From the NCBI GenBank assembly GCA_038363925.1, contig JAQQWL010000011.1:2046001-2110000 (forward strand): a stretch of DNA of 64,000 bases, written 5' to 3'. Below are positions 26,171 through 40,475 of the stretch, piece after piece. Position numbers and translations under genes: made by a program. The DNA comes from Apiospora phragmitis (Eukaryota; Ascomycota; Sordariomycetes; Amphisphaeriales; Apiosporaceae). The notes under the pieces are model-generated. The model made no database searches. It had not been told where the DNA came from and worked only from the letters and a program-made list of their open reading frames with translations. Within the stretch, counting starts at the first letter, position 1. Every line of letters begins with the position of its first letter.

Positions 26171-29100
26171 CCCTGCAAACCGGGCCAATCCTGGCATTGA
26201 TGGAAGAGGTTTCTTTTCTCCTCTTGCCCCTCCCCCCCCCCCTGCGATTCTTCTTTATTGTCTTGGCGTAGCAGTCACAATTGGATTGATTGCCTGAAGG
26301 AAGACCGGGACTAGTTCTTTCAGCTCCGCGCTTTAGCTTGTTTCTGCTCGTCCCGTCCAAGTGGGTGCCATGCGCTGCTATGCCATGTCTCTCTTGCGGC
26401 TGGAATACCACATTCCGCTTGGTCATCGGCTACCAGGGTTGAACCTGATCGACGCGATGCAATGTGATGCGATCTCGTGGGTGAATCGGCTACCAAACGC
26501 CGAAGCTGTTCTGTTCATGTCTGGAACTGTTCTCGTCATGACACCGACGAATACTGCTAGATACATGCAGCCGATTGCGAGCTTCCGTGCTTCATTGCAC
26601 TCACTGCTAATAAGCCTGCCTCTCCAATCTCGGCCTGCAGCTTACCTCCTTGGCTCCCCCAATGGCAAAACATCATACAAGCCCATGCTGCATCAACTTC
26701 AATGCTATAGCTGCGTCTGGGTATGCACAATAGTATTTAGGTATGCAATCACTGCGATGAGCCCCCACACACATTACTATGAGCAGGTTCGCTTCGACAT
26801 CCGTACCCTCATTGTCACCCCCCAGGCCCTGGAAAATATACCCTGTAGCTGGGCAGAGCTTTCCTGGCAATCAACCCTCTCAACTTCCAGGGCGAAAAGT
26901 GAGTCTAGGCCGTGGCGTATACTATCGGCGTTGATCTCTCCAACTCGATTGCCAGGCGAGCGAAGGCCAGAGGATGCAGTTCAGGCATAAGAGAGTCAGT
27001 ACACACCTAAGTTTGGTGGTTTCTCATTCATTTCATTTCTTCCTTTCACTTCCATATTTTTTTTCTCTCGCTTAAAGGCGCCTGCTCATGTTGGCCCTGT
27101 ACTTGTGAACAAACTTGATGACTCTAGTAATAGCAAATAGGTCTATTAGCGATATATACTCGCGATTGGGAGCTGTGGGCTGAGTATCATAACGGGTGCA
27201 ATACTAACCGACGGGTAATTCCGCAATATAGAATGTTCAGGGACCATAGCTTAACTGAAGTCCCCTGCCGCTGGGAATATGTCAAGTGCAAGGAATCTGG
27301 GTGCGGCTGATATTATGATGCTCTTCAACATGTCATCAGCAACGGGCGGCTTCCTTTCCTTCTTCCTCCTTTGCAAGGTAGCCGAGATGACTTGATCCGA
27401 TCGGACCCTGGGAGCTGGAATACCAAAATGCTTTTTCTTTCCGTCAACCGACCGCCCCTCTCTGGCATACCCTACAGCTCGTCTCGCCACTTTTGATTCG
27501 CGGTCCCCGAGAGTCCAATTGAGGCTGCGCAGGCCAACTATTCCCAGAAATGCCGCGGGCATCGCTGAAGAGTTGGTGTCAAGTAGTCGCCTATCTGAGA
27601 TTGTATCTCTAGTAACCTAGTGAAGAGACCAAGGCTAGTCAAGAAGGGGACTGGTCCAGATAAATAGTAGACGAGCAAGTATAGAGTATCTAGCTCTTTC
27701 TAGTAGCTTTTGACGAGGGGAAATTTCAACTGCCCGGTCCGTGACAATCCAAGAGAGAGAGAGGCCTCTTTGACATTACGATTGCTCCGGTTTTTTCCAT
27801 GTACATTTTTGTTTTAGGCAGCTGGAGATCGTCCTTCAACCTGAGCATATTCATTGTTAGCGAAGCTCCGGTTTCCGGTAATGGAAATGAAGAAAGCAAC
27901 ACAAGCGGGTCACTATTGATTAGCTAATAACAAGCTTCTATAACGGCGGTGGCTGCTTCTCCAAGACACGGGTAATAAATAAATCAACGTGTACTTTATA
28001 TAGTCCGGGACTCAGCAGCTGCAATATCGTTTCGGTCGTTCAGCCCTTTATCATGAACACACGGTCCATCTACTTGGATAGTAGGGAGGAAATGAGGCCA
28101 GGTTGATACCCAATATGATGCTCCTTTCCATCAAATCCATGTACTTCACATTATTGATCTGGGAGCCTACTCACCTACCCTACATATCTCGCGGTTCCAT
28201 TTTTAGCATAGATGTCTCGTTTATTGGCTGTTGATATTAGCAATAATTACCATAGCATCAATAATAGGTGTGATGGGTTCCGTAGTGCATGAGGGGGGCC
28301 GGGTTCCTCTCAGGGCATATATGGATGGAGCTGGGTTCCGTGTAACACGACATGTCCGATTTACATGGTTCTTTGCAGCTGCTCCCCCGAATCAAGTGAA
28401 CCTAATAGCGGAAGCGAGAAGGGCCAGACCTCTCTTCATCGCAGAACAAATGAACAGGTCAATCATGATACGATACGGCCGACGGCGTAACAGATCGGCT
28501 TATAGTTCGAGTAGGTATCTGCCATGCGAAAGATTTCTATGTTCCAATTCACATATACCAGAATGGATCAATCCCCTTGGTCTGCTGCATATATTGTATA
28601 TAGCACGAGTACAAGGCATGGCGGACCGTTCGTTCTACAGGGATCTGCTCCCCGCTTCTAAGGGAAGGACCCAGACTCCCCAATAGGGATGAACACCGAC
28701 GGGCAGGTCACACACGATGATGGGCGTCTCGGCTCCGATCTCACGGCTCAGTGCGCCATAGTGCCAATTGGGTAAGGTTGGGTCGAAGTCGAATTTCGAA
28801 GTCGGCCAAGCTCGTTGAGTTCCCAAGACTTTAATCATGCCTAAGATCATGTCGATAGCCACAGCGGTACAAACACGATAAAACACAAACACTGTCGCGG
28901 CCACCTTAAAGGTTAAACGACCCCACCATCAAAAAAGATGGGATGGCAGGCCAGGCCATGCCATGCCCATGCCTAGATTTGACATCAACCTCGAGCCGAC
29001 CCAAGCACTAATAGGCATCTGCATGGCGCAAACAAGGTTAAAGAGACACGCTGCATCTTCATATATTGCCTTTCCTTCTTCCTCAAAAGCTGAAACGACT

Positions 29101-29236
29101 TGGGCATGCATGCCAACCCCATGCCACTTCGGCGCCTGCAAGCCCATCCTGTATTTGGCCCTTGTGGGTGGTCAGATTCGAGCATCGTGGGATTCCCAAC
29201 ACACTCTCGCGCGCGCTCTCCCACTCACTCTCTCTT

Positions 29237-29270
29237 GACTCGACTCGACCCGACCCGACTAGACCCGACT
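29237..29270. repeat. GACTC/GACCC pentanucleotide tandem repeat
   Basis: Seven five-base units alternate between GACTC and GACCC, with one changed unit (GACTA). Confidence 0.85.
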
Positions 29271-32200
29271 CATTGACCTTTTCCCCGACGCACCCTGGAA
29301 GTGTCAGACTTATTACCAGGAAGTAGTCAACATTATGGTTGCCCGAAGCATCATCTGCCCGCCTCACCCGACCTAGACCTTGCGATGACATGATTGGCAC
29401 TTGTCAGACAACTAGGTTCGTTTCAACCCCTCGAGACTTCCTAACATCCCATTGACCCCCTTCCCGTCCAGCCAATCACAGCCTCTAGTTTGATATTCAC
29501 GGGAGATACATCTTCCTACCTCCTTACAAGCCTCGATCCCCTTCGCTGGGCGATCGGCCACTGATTCTGTGGAATAGTACAGTATGGTTGTCCCAGCCAC
29601 TCAGGCCTTCAGATAACTTTGGTGAGCTGCAGAGCCTGCAGCAGATCCTGCTCTCCGATCCTGTCAGCGAGTAAGCCGGGTTCTCTGGCCGAGTCGCAGG
29701 GAATCATCAATACGACACACACCATTGAAGCACGTTTCCTTGTCCCAGCCCAGCATTTGAGGGGAGACATCGCGCAACAACACTGCTTTCTACGTGCGAT
29801 TCAGAACGGCCGGCTAGCTAGGCGACAGCGGATTGCTAGTGAGCCAACCCAACCATGGTCGTTGGTACGGGACCAATTAAGCACACACGGCGGCAAAATC
29901 CCGAGGATGGCTCACCAACGACATTGTACGAGCACCACCACTGCAACCACGGTGTGGCTCGCGTCGCAACGATGCAGGCTTCAGCCAGGGCTCTTGCAGC
30001 ACTTGCAGCATGGGCATGGGGGGCCTGTTTCTAGAAGACCTTCTTCAGCCCAAGCCCGATGGCGGCGCTATCATCTCAGCGGGTGAACTAGCCCATGCAC
30101 TGTTTTCCTAATCAGGAACTAAGATAACATTCAATGTCGATGTGTTGGTACTAACTCTTCTGATGGTGATTTCTCCTCTCATCTTGAATCTCACCGAGAT
30201 CGCATGGGCGCTCTTATCAGCAAGTAGCCTCTCACGATGCAGTGTCAGCGCATTCAAAGAGGTCATCTTGAGAGTCACAAGAATCCCACCACGCCAGCCA
30301 GGATATCAGGTGGTTGCCCTCTGTAAATCGGCATAATCGTATATCGTCTAGAACTCTGTTATACCGAGGCCAAGTCAGGGATTGCCACCGATAGAGACCT
30401 CCGGCAGTACCTCTCATCTGCAATACGCATCGACCATGTGCACACCACCCTGCGGAATCTTACTACTAGTATGCGGAGTGGTCGGCGAAATGTGCAACAT
30501 GAAGATCTCCGTGAACAATGCTTGGATATCCTGGGCCTCTTGGGCAATAGCCCTGCAGTCTGCAGTGCTTCATGGCAGTTCCTGCTGCATAGCTTCCTCC
30601 CTCGTTCTTTCTACTCTCACGTACGACTGCAGTACGGCTCTTTGGTCTCTCATCTGTCACTGAGCCTTACCTCATTGGGGAATGATCCGGTCTGATCATG
30701 CATGCGCAGAGAAGAAACGCTATGTGCTCTGTAACAATAAAAGACACAGCCAGCAAAGTAGCCTTGCTAAACACCGTTTCGTGAGTGTACATTCTTCATA
30801 TGGTGGTATAAACACTAGGGAAAAGGCACGTGTCTTGGATGCCTGTGAAGAAAGTGGCAATGGGGAAAGATGAGGCGAGCTACGGTTGGCTTGCAGACAG
30901 ATGGGCGCCGCCCAGATCCGCAAGATCTGGGCTGCTGATGGCTTCGGTTCATGTTCCCGAGATCCCTTGCCTACCTATTCTAGGCTTGTGTGTGCGATGT
31001 TATGAGAAACCACTGCCCTTGGCCTATACGTAAGGTAGAGTATTCCAAATGATGCTCATCTGGTGGAGAGGGTACAGTTGCTTGGACATCAAGTATGTAT
31101 TTGCACTTTGCACCAGATAACTCTTCGCCAGACCTATTTGGGTCGCAGGTACCATATCCAGCGAGAGTCAAAGTGCTTTTTATTTGCCTTTGACGCACCT
31201 ATTTCAACGACCATGCGTCCAAGCAACCGGATGAGGCCCCCGGCCGGCTGGCAATGCATCGGATCACACCACTCTCTGCGCAACACTGCGTGACAAATAA
31301 GCGTGAGGTCGAGTTCTTGGCCAGCTCTATTGCGACTAATGCAGATTGATACACCATGTCCAAGATGCTGCGTTGAGCGCTCTGGACAAGATGAGGCTGA
31401 CATGGCGGATTTCCACATTCATTGCAGGCAATAGAGGTGCAGTGCAGCCTGAGGGGATCAACGATAATCCCTCCACTGGCATCCAGATGGCCATGGCCTG
31501 TATCATACAATGGAATTAATATGGAGATGGCCGATCAGCGCGTCCCTTTCTATTTGGGATCTTGTTTTCCTTCCCGCGCGGGCGCCGGCAACAGTACCCT
31601 AGATCCCTGCGTCGATCTCCCTTCCTCTCCCTCTTTCCTCTTTCCATTATTTTGCTCGTCTCTGGAACTGCCTTTCGGCATGGCATATTTCAATACATGA
31701 CATTGTGACAAATCTCGTTTCTGCTTCAGATGGACAGGGTTCATCTGACTTGGGAATAGAAATAGACTAATAAATAGGCAAAGCGTGGCCGGGCAGACCA
31801 AAGGCGATTGGGTTATCAGCTTGTCATCTTGCATGGCATTTAGACTCGTCTTTTCTTTCTTTCAGTTGACACGATTAGTGAAAGTGCCAAACTGTATTGG
31901 TATATGCATACAGTACGAGCTTAATCAATAACAAATCAGCTCAGCTGATATAGTTATTGCATCCTATCCCATTACACCTCAAGGCAAGAGCTGGGGAAAA
32001 GCTTACCTTTCCAAATCCAACCTGACAGACATGACAATACCCATCTGCTCTCTTGCGTCGCCGATCGCCACCGTACTTGGTCTGGCCCCGAAACCATGAA
32101 GCTGTTCATGTTTACTTTTGTTTTGTGATTCTTCTTTTTTCGTTTCTCAGGGAAGGGGAGCAAAGATGGGCAACAGGGACCCCTTACCAACAACCCATGC

Positions 32201-35200
32201 CGGACCCTCTCTCTTCCCCTGCTCGCGGTTGTCTCGCCGTCATGTCAAAAGCACTGCTGCACTGCATGCGTCTATTTAACGTGGTTGGGTGGGGTATGTC
32301 CGTCACAATTTCGCGCGTATGAGACACGACATATAGGGTGTGTGTGAGAATCAAAAGAAGAAGACAACGGTACAGCCGTTTACGAAATGAAAGTAAACAG
32401 CCGGGCCCCCTTTTGAAACTCAACAGTTGTTGCCTTGTTTGAAGATGATGTGCAATTCAAGGTTGGGCGGGAGAAGAGAGTAAGGGCCGCCATGACAGCT
32501 GAGACACAATGATACTGTATTTTCGACGAACATCTCGGCGGTCGCGCCGACCCAACTCGATTGTAGCTGTCTGTCGGGACAAGGCGCGCTTTGTGCCTAT
32601 CATTAGGTAAGCCGGTCTGCTCGTGAGGAGATCCTGTGTTAAGCGAGGACGAGATGGGCTGGGGCGTGGAATGCTCGCTCAACAGGTAGGAGTTAATATG
32701 CGGGATGTGTAGGATTGATCCTGTATATAGGAGAACAGGATGCGCCCCTGAACGGCGCGATCTAGCACTTATCCTGGGACCACCAGGCAACCGCCTGCCT
32801 ACCGGCCTTATAAGAAAGATGTTGGTGAGAATATACTCCATCGCGAAGTACAAACTTGTCATACGATGGTATAGGCTTCCTATGCCAGTGCTCCAGGACA
32901 GGTGCTTTACCTCTCTCTATTCCTGTCTGACGCCTGTCTTGTTATACTAACGATGAGACAGAGGTCTAGCGGCACTGTATTTGATATCGGTACTTCAGGG
33001 GTTAGCAATGCTGGCTGGCCATCGCCATATATACCAGAGACCCTGGCCTGGCGTTAACTTATGCAGACTTCCATGACCGTGTTCGTGCCCATGCTGTCAG
33101 CACTCAGAATGGAAGATGCCCGAAATCACAGACGATGCAAGTAAGTCCGTCGCTCTAGTATACCGGTGTCATGGGTCTACCAGTCCTCGTTCAACGCAAG
33201 AAAGGCTGCTTCAGTGAGTGACGTTGCGTGGGTACCCCAAGCACCGCAAGTATCGCATCTGGATATCAAGGGCCGCATGGAGGCAAGGAGAAAAGGGGTG
33301 AAGTGGCCGAATTCCTGGGCTTGGGCATGGTATCATAGGATGGAGACTTTTACGTCTTTCGGGTGCAGAGTACAGGCTATGTCGTAAAGTTGAAGGACAG
33401 ACACTACGGGATTGATTGTACTAGAAATAACGCAGTGCTTTCACGGAAATGTCGACACTTGATATTGATAGCGGCTGGGAATATGTGAATTATATCATGT
33501 CTGGCTTATCTGACCAAGCAAGATGCCCCTGAGTTGTCAAGCCTTGACACTGCAGCTGGTGGTTGGTAGAACTGGAGGCAGCAGCTATATACCCTACTTC
33601 CTGGACAATAGGAACTCCCCTCCTAATCAGAAACCCATTGAGCTGTCACGTATGCGTTAGTGTTCACTTGATAGAGACGAAAATCTGAAGATTACGTTTT
33701 ATTCTCCATCGATTTATATCCCTCGTATGCGGTTGTTGAGTCTCGTCTCACACACTGAGAACCTGTATCTGCTCCCGGTGAGGTCTTGGATTCGCTAAGG
33801 GGACTGCGATTGGGACAAACTTACATATCTGCGTACTGCAGAAAGTATCAGAATGAGCCCCATATACTGCCAGTATGATCACCAGATGAGTGACAAGACA
33901 GCCACCCCCAGAACAGGGGCTTGGGCCAGGGCTTCCTATACGCGATTGTCCACGATGCGTACATAGATACCTCGTTGACGTAAGAGAGTCACATATTGCG
34001 GGATGCTACTGAAAAAAACCACTCAACGTGATGATATGGCCCTTTGAGTGGCGGTTTGCCACCGTTGTCTTGTTGCACTGCTGCGATGAGGTGGCAAGTC
34101 TACCATTTACGAGTTCTTCTATATACTATCAACACAATTACTTATGGCTCGCTCCTCTCTGGGTACCCTAATTGAGTCCAGTATAAGGACGGGCTTAATG
34201 CTATCCACCGCGGACCTGCGTGTTGTGCGTCCGATGCCAAACCCTTGAACATGCACCCCGAGACCTCCATTCAACTCCGATCGGCCCTTCGTACAGCGTA
34301 CAGCATGGTTGGTCTCTCAACCATGAATATATATAGCAGGATTCAGTGGGCTTCATTGACCTAGTGCGTTTGCTTGCCGCCATGATCATTGACCCCTTTC
34401 TTAGGTCGGGTTTTTGACAACGCCGGTATCCAGCTCCGTACATATGCTTGGTTTTCAGACAGAGATATGAATAGAACCAAAAATAACCACTTCAATCCAA
34501 TTTCGACTTGCCAAAGTCTTACAACTTTCCCAAAAAACCGGTTTGGCCGAGGCCAGAGGGGCGTGAGGTGGCATAGCCCAAGGACTGCTTCCCCCCAAGC
34601 ATATAACTGCTATCTAAGGACAGTAAACCATTGAAAGAACCAATGGACTGACCGCACTGACCAAGAACACCATGGGGAGGTGAATCTGCCGAGATTAAGG
34701 CTCAGGACTTCGATGTGCTCGTTGCGGTCTCGATCGCCCGGAGCCTGCTTCATCCTTGTTCTATTGCCATTTCGAGAGGCAAGTTATCCCTCCAAGCCCT
34801 CGCGCATAGTACCAGCGGAGCATCAAGCGGCCACGGTCATGTGTCACCAATGGGCATTACCAGATTTTCAAGACAACTGACTGGGTCAGAGGATTGAGAA
34901 GGGAGGTCATTCAGTCAATCCTCAGCCGTGGTGTGAATCAACCAAGAGGGGCTGGAGTTTCCTATCCCCAATTTTAAGTGTACAGGTATGAGATTCGAGC
35001 TCTCTTCATCCTTCCGTGAAGAACATCATCTTTGTCGTGAATTCCGCATCTCGCGTCACTGTCAATATGTAATGCATTTCCTGTTACATAGGGCTGAGTG
35101 AGGCGGCCTGATCCAGCTGCGATGAATGGCGAGCAACTACTACTACTGCTATGACTTGCGACTGTCGGATCGAGATGCGGCCTCATGGGATAATAGCATA

Positions 35201-37881
35201 ACAATGGCCAAATGTATACAGAAAAACCTGACTAACCATCAGGTACCACACCTTCTGTGAGATCTCGACCTCAACCTCGCCAAACTGTCGAGGTATTGCC
35301 GAATGATAAGGAGGAGACTGGTGGGCATCTTAACTCATAGCAGGCGGAGTCTTATTTCCAGTTGACAACAGCTAGGGTAATACGTCCAACACCTACTTCA
35401 CGCATACAAGGGGTTTAGTCGAGGACTGTAACCTTGTATATACCCATAGGATGAAAATGGATGCCTCACCCACATATCTTTGCAGGAGAAATGGCAAGTT
35501 GAGTTGCCCTCAGACTTCACTTATGATCTGTTATCCCAAACGCTCTCTGTAGGTCCCATCATTCTACGTCAAAAGTCGTAGTAGTTTTGTGTTGTATTGG
35601 AGTTAGTCAAGTGAAAATGGCGGACACGAAAATCAGGTTTGAGACGAGAACACCTCAACGGTAAGAGCTGCTACGCAATTGTAGGGTAGACCTGTTATCA
35701 TCCCCCGTGAAAGAAAGCTCGTCTTTGTAAGGGGCCGTTTACCGCGTAGTGCTGCCGACACAGCTACTTCGTAAGAGGTAAACCTCTGCCTTCGACTGCA
35801 CAAGCAAAGAAGATGGGGAAGCGTTCGCACAGGTTACGGCCATGATACGTAGTAGTGTTATCAACAGAGATCTGCCGTAACGGCCCGTCGAGACGAGGCT
35901 TTGCCCCGACAGACCAAAGTCCAGTCGACAGCTTGGCTCCGACATTTTGAGATGATTAAGGAGAGAACACACGGCCGGAGTCTCTTAAAAGTCTTTAACG
36001 CATCTTGTCATACAAGTCCTGGCCAGGTTAGTAGTATAGCTAGGTACTTACCTACTGCATACCTGATATAGCCAGCGGGTTCATCGACCGTAGACCATGC
36101 TTCATTCATCATGCTCAAAGAGAATGTCAGTAATTGTTTCGAAATTTTTGCGAGGCCGGGCCCGCGGCGAGCGTGTTTGCTGCGGGGCCGCCAGAATGTT
36201 TTGCGATGGATGAGCTGCTCGCGATGGTGGCAGCGCCCACCGAAGGGGCCATCGTCGCATGGACATGGTCGTGTTTCACAGGCTGGGTTAAGCAGGCCAA
36301 ACGCTCGGTTTTTTGACAGACTACAGACACGAATGAGCATGATGTCACCCCAGATGGCGGGCTGACCTGTTTCAGCCGCAGAGCTGAGAAGAGCAAGCAG
36401 ATGGGATGGGAGATGGGCACAGACGAAGCTGACGGTCTAGACTACATACGACGTCCAACCCGATTGATGATCGTGTCCCGTAGTGGCAGGGCTTCAATGT
36501 ATGTAAGTCAGCCGCAGCATCGCATGTACTTCTACAAAGGGAGAGAAGACATGCTGAAGGGGGAAGGTGGAGTCGCGATGGGCAAATCAGCATCAGCGGG
36601 CTCGGGTCTGGACGAAACCGAACTTGGCTTCAAGACCCTGCGCCCCTCCAAGCTCCAACCCTTTGTTGAGCACATTTGAGCAAAACAAAGCCCACAATAA
36701 CGTTCCACGATGGCCGATATCCAGGACTGTGGTAGCCGGGAATGGACGGCGGCAACGGAAAGACACAGTAGTAGTAGCAACGTGAGTAAGCTGTTGGAGG
36801 AAGGAAAAGAAGGTTCTTTAGTATGGATTGTAGCGGTCTTAAAATCGTTATGGGCATAATTCGATAATACTGATTTAATACGCTAAGGCTCGATAGCTCG
36901 CATTATTATATTATATTATTTTTTTTATTAGCGATTATAACGTTCGATTAATTAAATTAATAAAAGAGTAATATAAGTATTTAAAGTATTAAACTTTAAA
37001 AGTTTTAATTTCTAAGGTAAAATTATATTATTTTATAATATAAATATATATAATAATTTTTAATTTAATTTAATTAATTTTTATAAAGTTAAAAATTTAA
37101 TATAAAAGCATATTATAAAAAATATATTTAAATATAAACGTATTTATTAAAATAAAAACGAATTTATTAGTTTTATTAAAGCTTAATTTATTATATATAA
37201 TGTTATAAATTAAAGTATTATTATTAAACGCTTATTTAAAAAGTATATTATTTATAATCGTATAAAATAATTAAAGAGTTAAAAGAGTTTATTTATTATT
37301 AAGTTATTATTTTAATAATTAATAAAGAATAAATAAAATATTAAATTTAAAAGTTTAAAGTAGGTTTATTTTAAATAAAAGACCGGTTTAAATACGAAAT
37401 TAATAAAATTTACTTATTATTATTTCTATTTTTATTTTTAAAAAATATAGTTAAATTTAATATATATAAAATAGTAAGTTTTAAAAACTTAGGATTAAAA
37501 TTAATAAGCGTATAATTTATTAAAATTATTTTAATTTATATATTTATATAATATATCTTTACTATTTTTTAATATTTACTATTATTATTTTATATTAATT
37601 TATTAATAAATAATATAGTTAATATAATAAACGTTATTTAAGTTTTAAAAGAAACTTAATAAAATATACTTAAGTTTATATTAATAATATAATAGAGTAC
37701 TTAAATATATAATAAATAATTATATTTAATTCGTAATATAATAATAAAAGTAATTAAATAAAAGAATTTATATAATAAAGTTATTAAAGCTTTTTATTTT
37801 ATTAATAGATTAAATTATTCATTAAATTAAAAATTATTTATATAAAATATATATAAAACGTTTATCGTTATATATATTAAA

Positions 37882-38188
37882 TGAGCTTTCGTACGTACGT
37901 ATAAGTAGGGGTTCAAGGGGTGCTTACTATATTGCTATATTCTATTATTCATGTCTATCTACAGTGCTAGCTGCAAGGGGCATCGTATGCCCCTCTTAAT
38001 GAAACAGAAAAAGGGTTCGTGCGCGCAGGCACGTGGCACCCTTTTTAAAGTAATATAGAAAACCTTAGTTCCTGCTGTTTTAATAATATATTTAATCTCT
38101 CTTTTATTAATTCGAAGATCTCGCGAATCTTACGAAATCTCGTTAAGCCGGATCTTTAGATCTCGTTAAGATCTCGAGATTCGTTACA
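37882..38188. repeat. less-mutated island inside the RIP block, possible solo LTR
   Basis: This stretch keeps G and C although RIP-destroyed DNA surrounds it. It begins TG (37882) and ends CA (38187-38188), and the minus strand starts TGTAACGAATCTCGAGATC, as fungal Gypsy LTRs often do. No matching 5-bp target duplication is present. It contains two strong hairpins: GGGGCAT/ATGCCCC with a 3-base loop near 37,977-37,993, and AAAAGGGT/ACCCTTTT enclosing CGTGC/GCACG near 38,008-38,046. A solo LTR or a short MITE are the main alternatives; the family is not certain. Confidence 0.4.
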
Positions 38189-38549
38189 TAACTTCTCTTT
38201 ATTTTAATTAATATTTATATACTACTTATTTTTATATTATTTTATTATTTTTATATTATTTTAAAGTGTTTATATTAAACGTTAATTATTATTATAAATA
38301 AAGTAATTATTATAAATAAAACTATAAGTATTAATAAATAAAGTTAAGTTACGTTTAATACTTTATAAGCGCTTTAAGTTATTATAATCTCGTTTTAAAA
38401 GTAAGTATTAGCCGTATTATTAAGTTAATATAATTAAATTTTAAAGTCTCTTAAGTTTTAATAATTAATATATAATTATAATAATAATTTATAATAAATT
38501 TTAAAAATCGTTTAAATTTCTTAACTTTATAATAAATTTAATAAAAGTA

Positions 38550-40300
38550 TTTATATTAATTAATAGCTTTTTATTATTATTAATATAGTTTAGTATTATT
38601 TCGCTCGAATTATTATTTCGTTTATTTTTATTAATTTTTAATACTTTTATATAAATATATATAATAATAACGGTTTAAATTAATTAAAACTATTTTTCAT
38701 TTAATTCGTTACTTAATTTTATATCTTTTTTATATATTCGCGTATTATAACGGCTGCCGCTCGTTACGCGCCTTTTTAATAAATTATTACTTTTATTCTT
38801 ATCGGTCGTTAAACGCTTTTATTTTATTTTATTAACTTATAGCGCTTAAAATTCTTTAATAATAGAAGCTTTTTTAAGCTAGATTTACGATTTTTTTAAC
38901 TTTTTAATGCTTTTAAAAAACTAAATTAACCTTTTTAAAAATATATATTCGATTTTTTATAAAAATTATGTTATATATAATTATATATATACTTTTTATT
39001 ATTTAATTTATAATATTTAAAATTAATATTAAAACCCTTTTTTAATAAATAAATATTTTATTTTTAATAAAAATAAAATATTTAATCGGTTATTATAAAT
39101 TAAATAATATTTAAAAGTTATAAGTATTAATTATTTTTAAACGTGACGAATTAAATATAAGCGTTTAAAAACGTTATATTAATTTATAAGGCTAGTATAT
39201 TCCGCCGTTTTTAATTATTTAAATTTAATATTACTTTATAAACTAATTTTATAAATACGACTTATTAAGCGGTTAAATAATTAAACCGACTTTTAATAAT
39301 TAAATTAATAATAAAATAAGTTTATATTAAATTTAATATTATAATAAATATATTAAAGCGCGGATTAAAAGCTTTTATCGCTTTTTAACTTTAAACGGTT
39401 ATAAAAGCTATATTTCGGCCGAATTCGAAAAATATTATTATACTTAATATACCTTTTTACTTATTTTAACCGTTAAATATAATACTTTATTCGCTATTAA
39501 AACGTGCTTATTTTATAAATCGAGTTATTTATTAAAGTATTAATAAATTATATTACGAAATTAAAGTCTTTAATTATTTTTAAAGCCGCGTATTTTATTA
39601 TTTTTATAAAATAATATTAAATTTAAATTTAACGTATTTAATTTAATACTTTATTATTTAAATAAAATAATTAATAAATTTATTATACGTTTTTAAACGT
39701 TTATACTTAACTCGTTACGTTTAAAAACAATTAGTATTTATAACTTTTAAACGTTATTTAATTTTTAATAAATAATTAAATATTTAATTTTTATTAAAAA
39801 TAAAGCAGTTATTTATTAAAAAAGCTTTTAAATATTAATTTTAAATATTATAAACTAAATAAAGAAAAAAATATATATAATTATATATAAAATAACCTTT
39901 ATAAAAGATTAGCTACGTATTTTAAAAGAGGTTAATTTAATTTTTTTTAAAGTATTAAAAAGCTAAGAAGTCGCGCGTCTAGCTTAGAAAATCCCTTATT
40001 ATTAAAGAATCTTAAGCGTTATAAGATAATAAAGTAAAAGGGAAGCGTTTAATAACCGATAAAAATAAAATTAATAGTTTATTAAAAAGGCTCGCGACGA
40101 GCGATAAGCGTTATAATATTTATGGCGAAATAAATTATTATATATAAATATAAAAAAAGATATAAAATAAAATAATAAATTAAATAAAAAGTTATTTTAA
40201 TTAATTTAATAATAAGCTATATATTTTTAATATATTTTATAAAAGCCGCTTAAATTTACATGCTTTTAAACCTTATAGTTATTATTTAATAAAACTTTAA
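38550..40300. repeat. long degenerate palindrome: two RIP-mutated copies in inverted orientation
   Basis: The reverse complement of about 38,550-39,420 aligns along its length with about 39,430-40,300; paired positions sum to roughly 78,850, so the centre is near 39,425. A clear anchor pair is 38,770-38,890 with 39,985-40,105: both encode, in one frame on the same sense, TDKNK-x-N and LLKR followed by RYN. The arms meet with little or no spacer. Two copies of one element inserted tail to tail or head to head, or an inverted duplication, followed by RIP, would give this. The element family is not recognisable. Confidence 0.72.
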
Positions 40301-40475
40301 TTTAATTAAAAAATTAACTTATAATAATTAAAATAAATATTTAAAAATAAAAACGTCTCTTTAAATTTATAATATTAATATAAAGCGGTTTATACTTATT
40401 ATTTATATTATTAGAGAACTATTATATTAATATATAATTATATTATAATACGCTATTTTATGTTATACGCATTAT

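Larger units (their letters stand above)
23420..36884. other. 13.5-kb gene-free region upstream of the FlbC-like gene
   Basis: No supported gene. The FlbC-like promoter must lie at its left end. A 184-codon open frame on the minus strand (24183-23629) ends 210 bases before the FlbC-like start and might be part of its leader. Other frames of up to 209 codons show no family features. GC content looks normal until the AT block begins near 36,885. Confidence 0.5.
36885..40475. repeat. AT-rich RIP-mutated repeat block
   Basis: About 3.6 kb of almost only A and T with normal DNA on both sides. CA and TG dinucleotides are nearly absent while TA is abundant and CG survives in places. This is the product of RIP, which converts CpA to TpA on both strands of duplicated DNA during the sexual cycle. 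No intact frame remains. Within it are a long degenerate palindrome at about 38,550-40,300 and an island of near-normal composition at about 37,880-38,190. The block is best read as several dead transposons. Such blocks are usually heterochromatic (H3K9me3) in related fungi. Confidence 0.9.

Noticed and set aside
26361..26990. 209-codon plus-strand frame
   Set aside because: No recognisable motif, composition like the surrounding non-coding DNA, no neighbouring exons.
28231..28686. 151-codon plus-strand frame with a hydrophobic start
   Set aside because: Hydrophobic start followed by unrelated sequence; likely chance.
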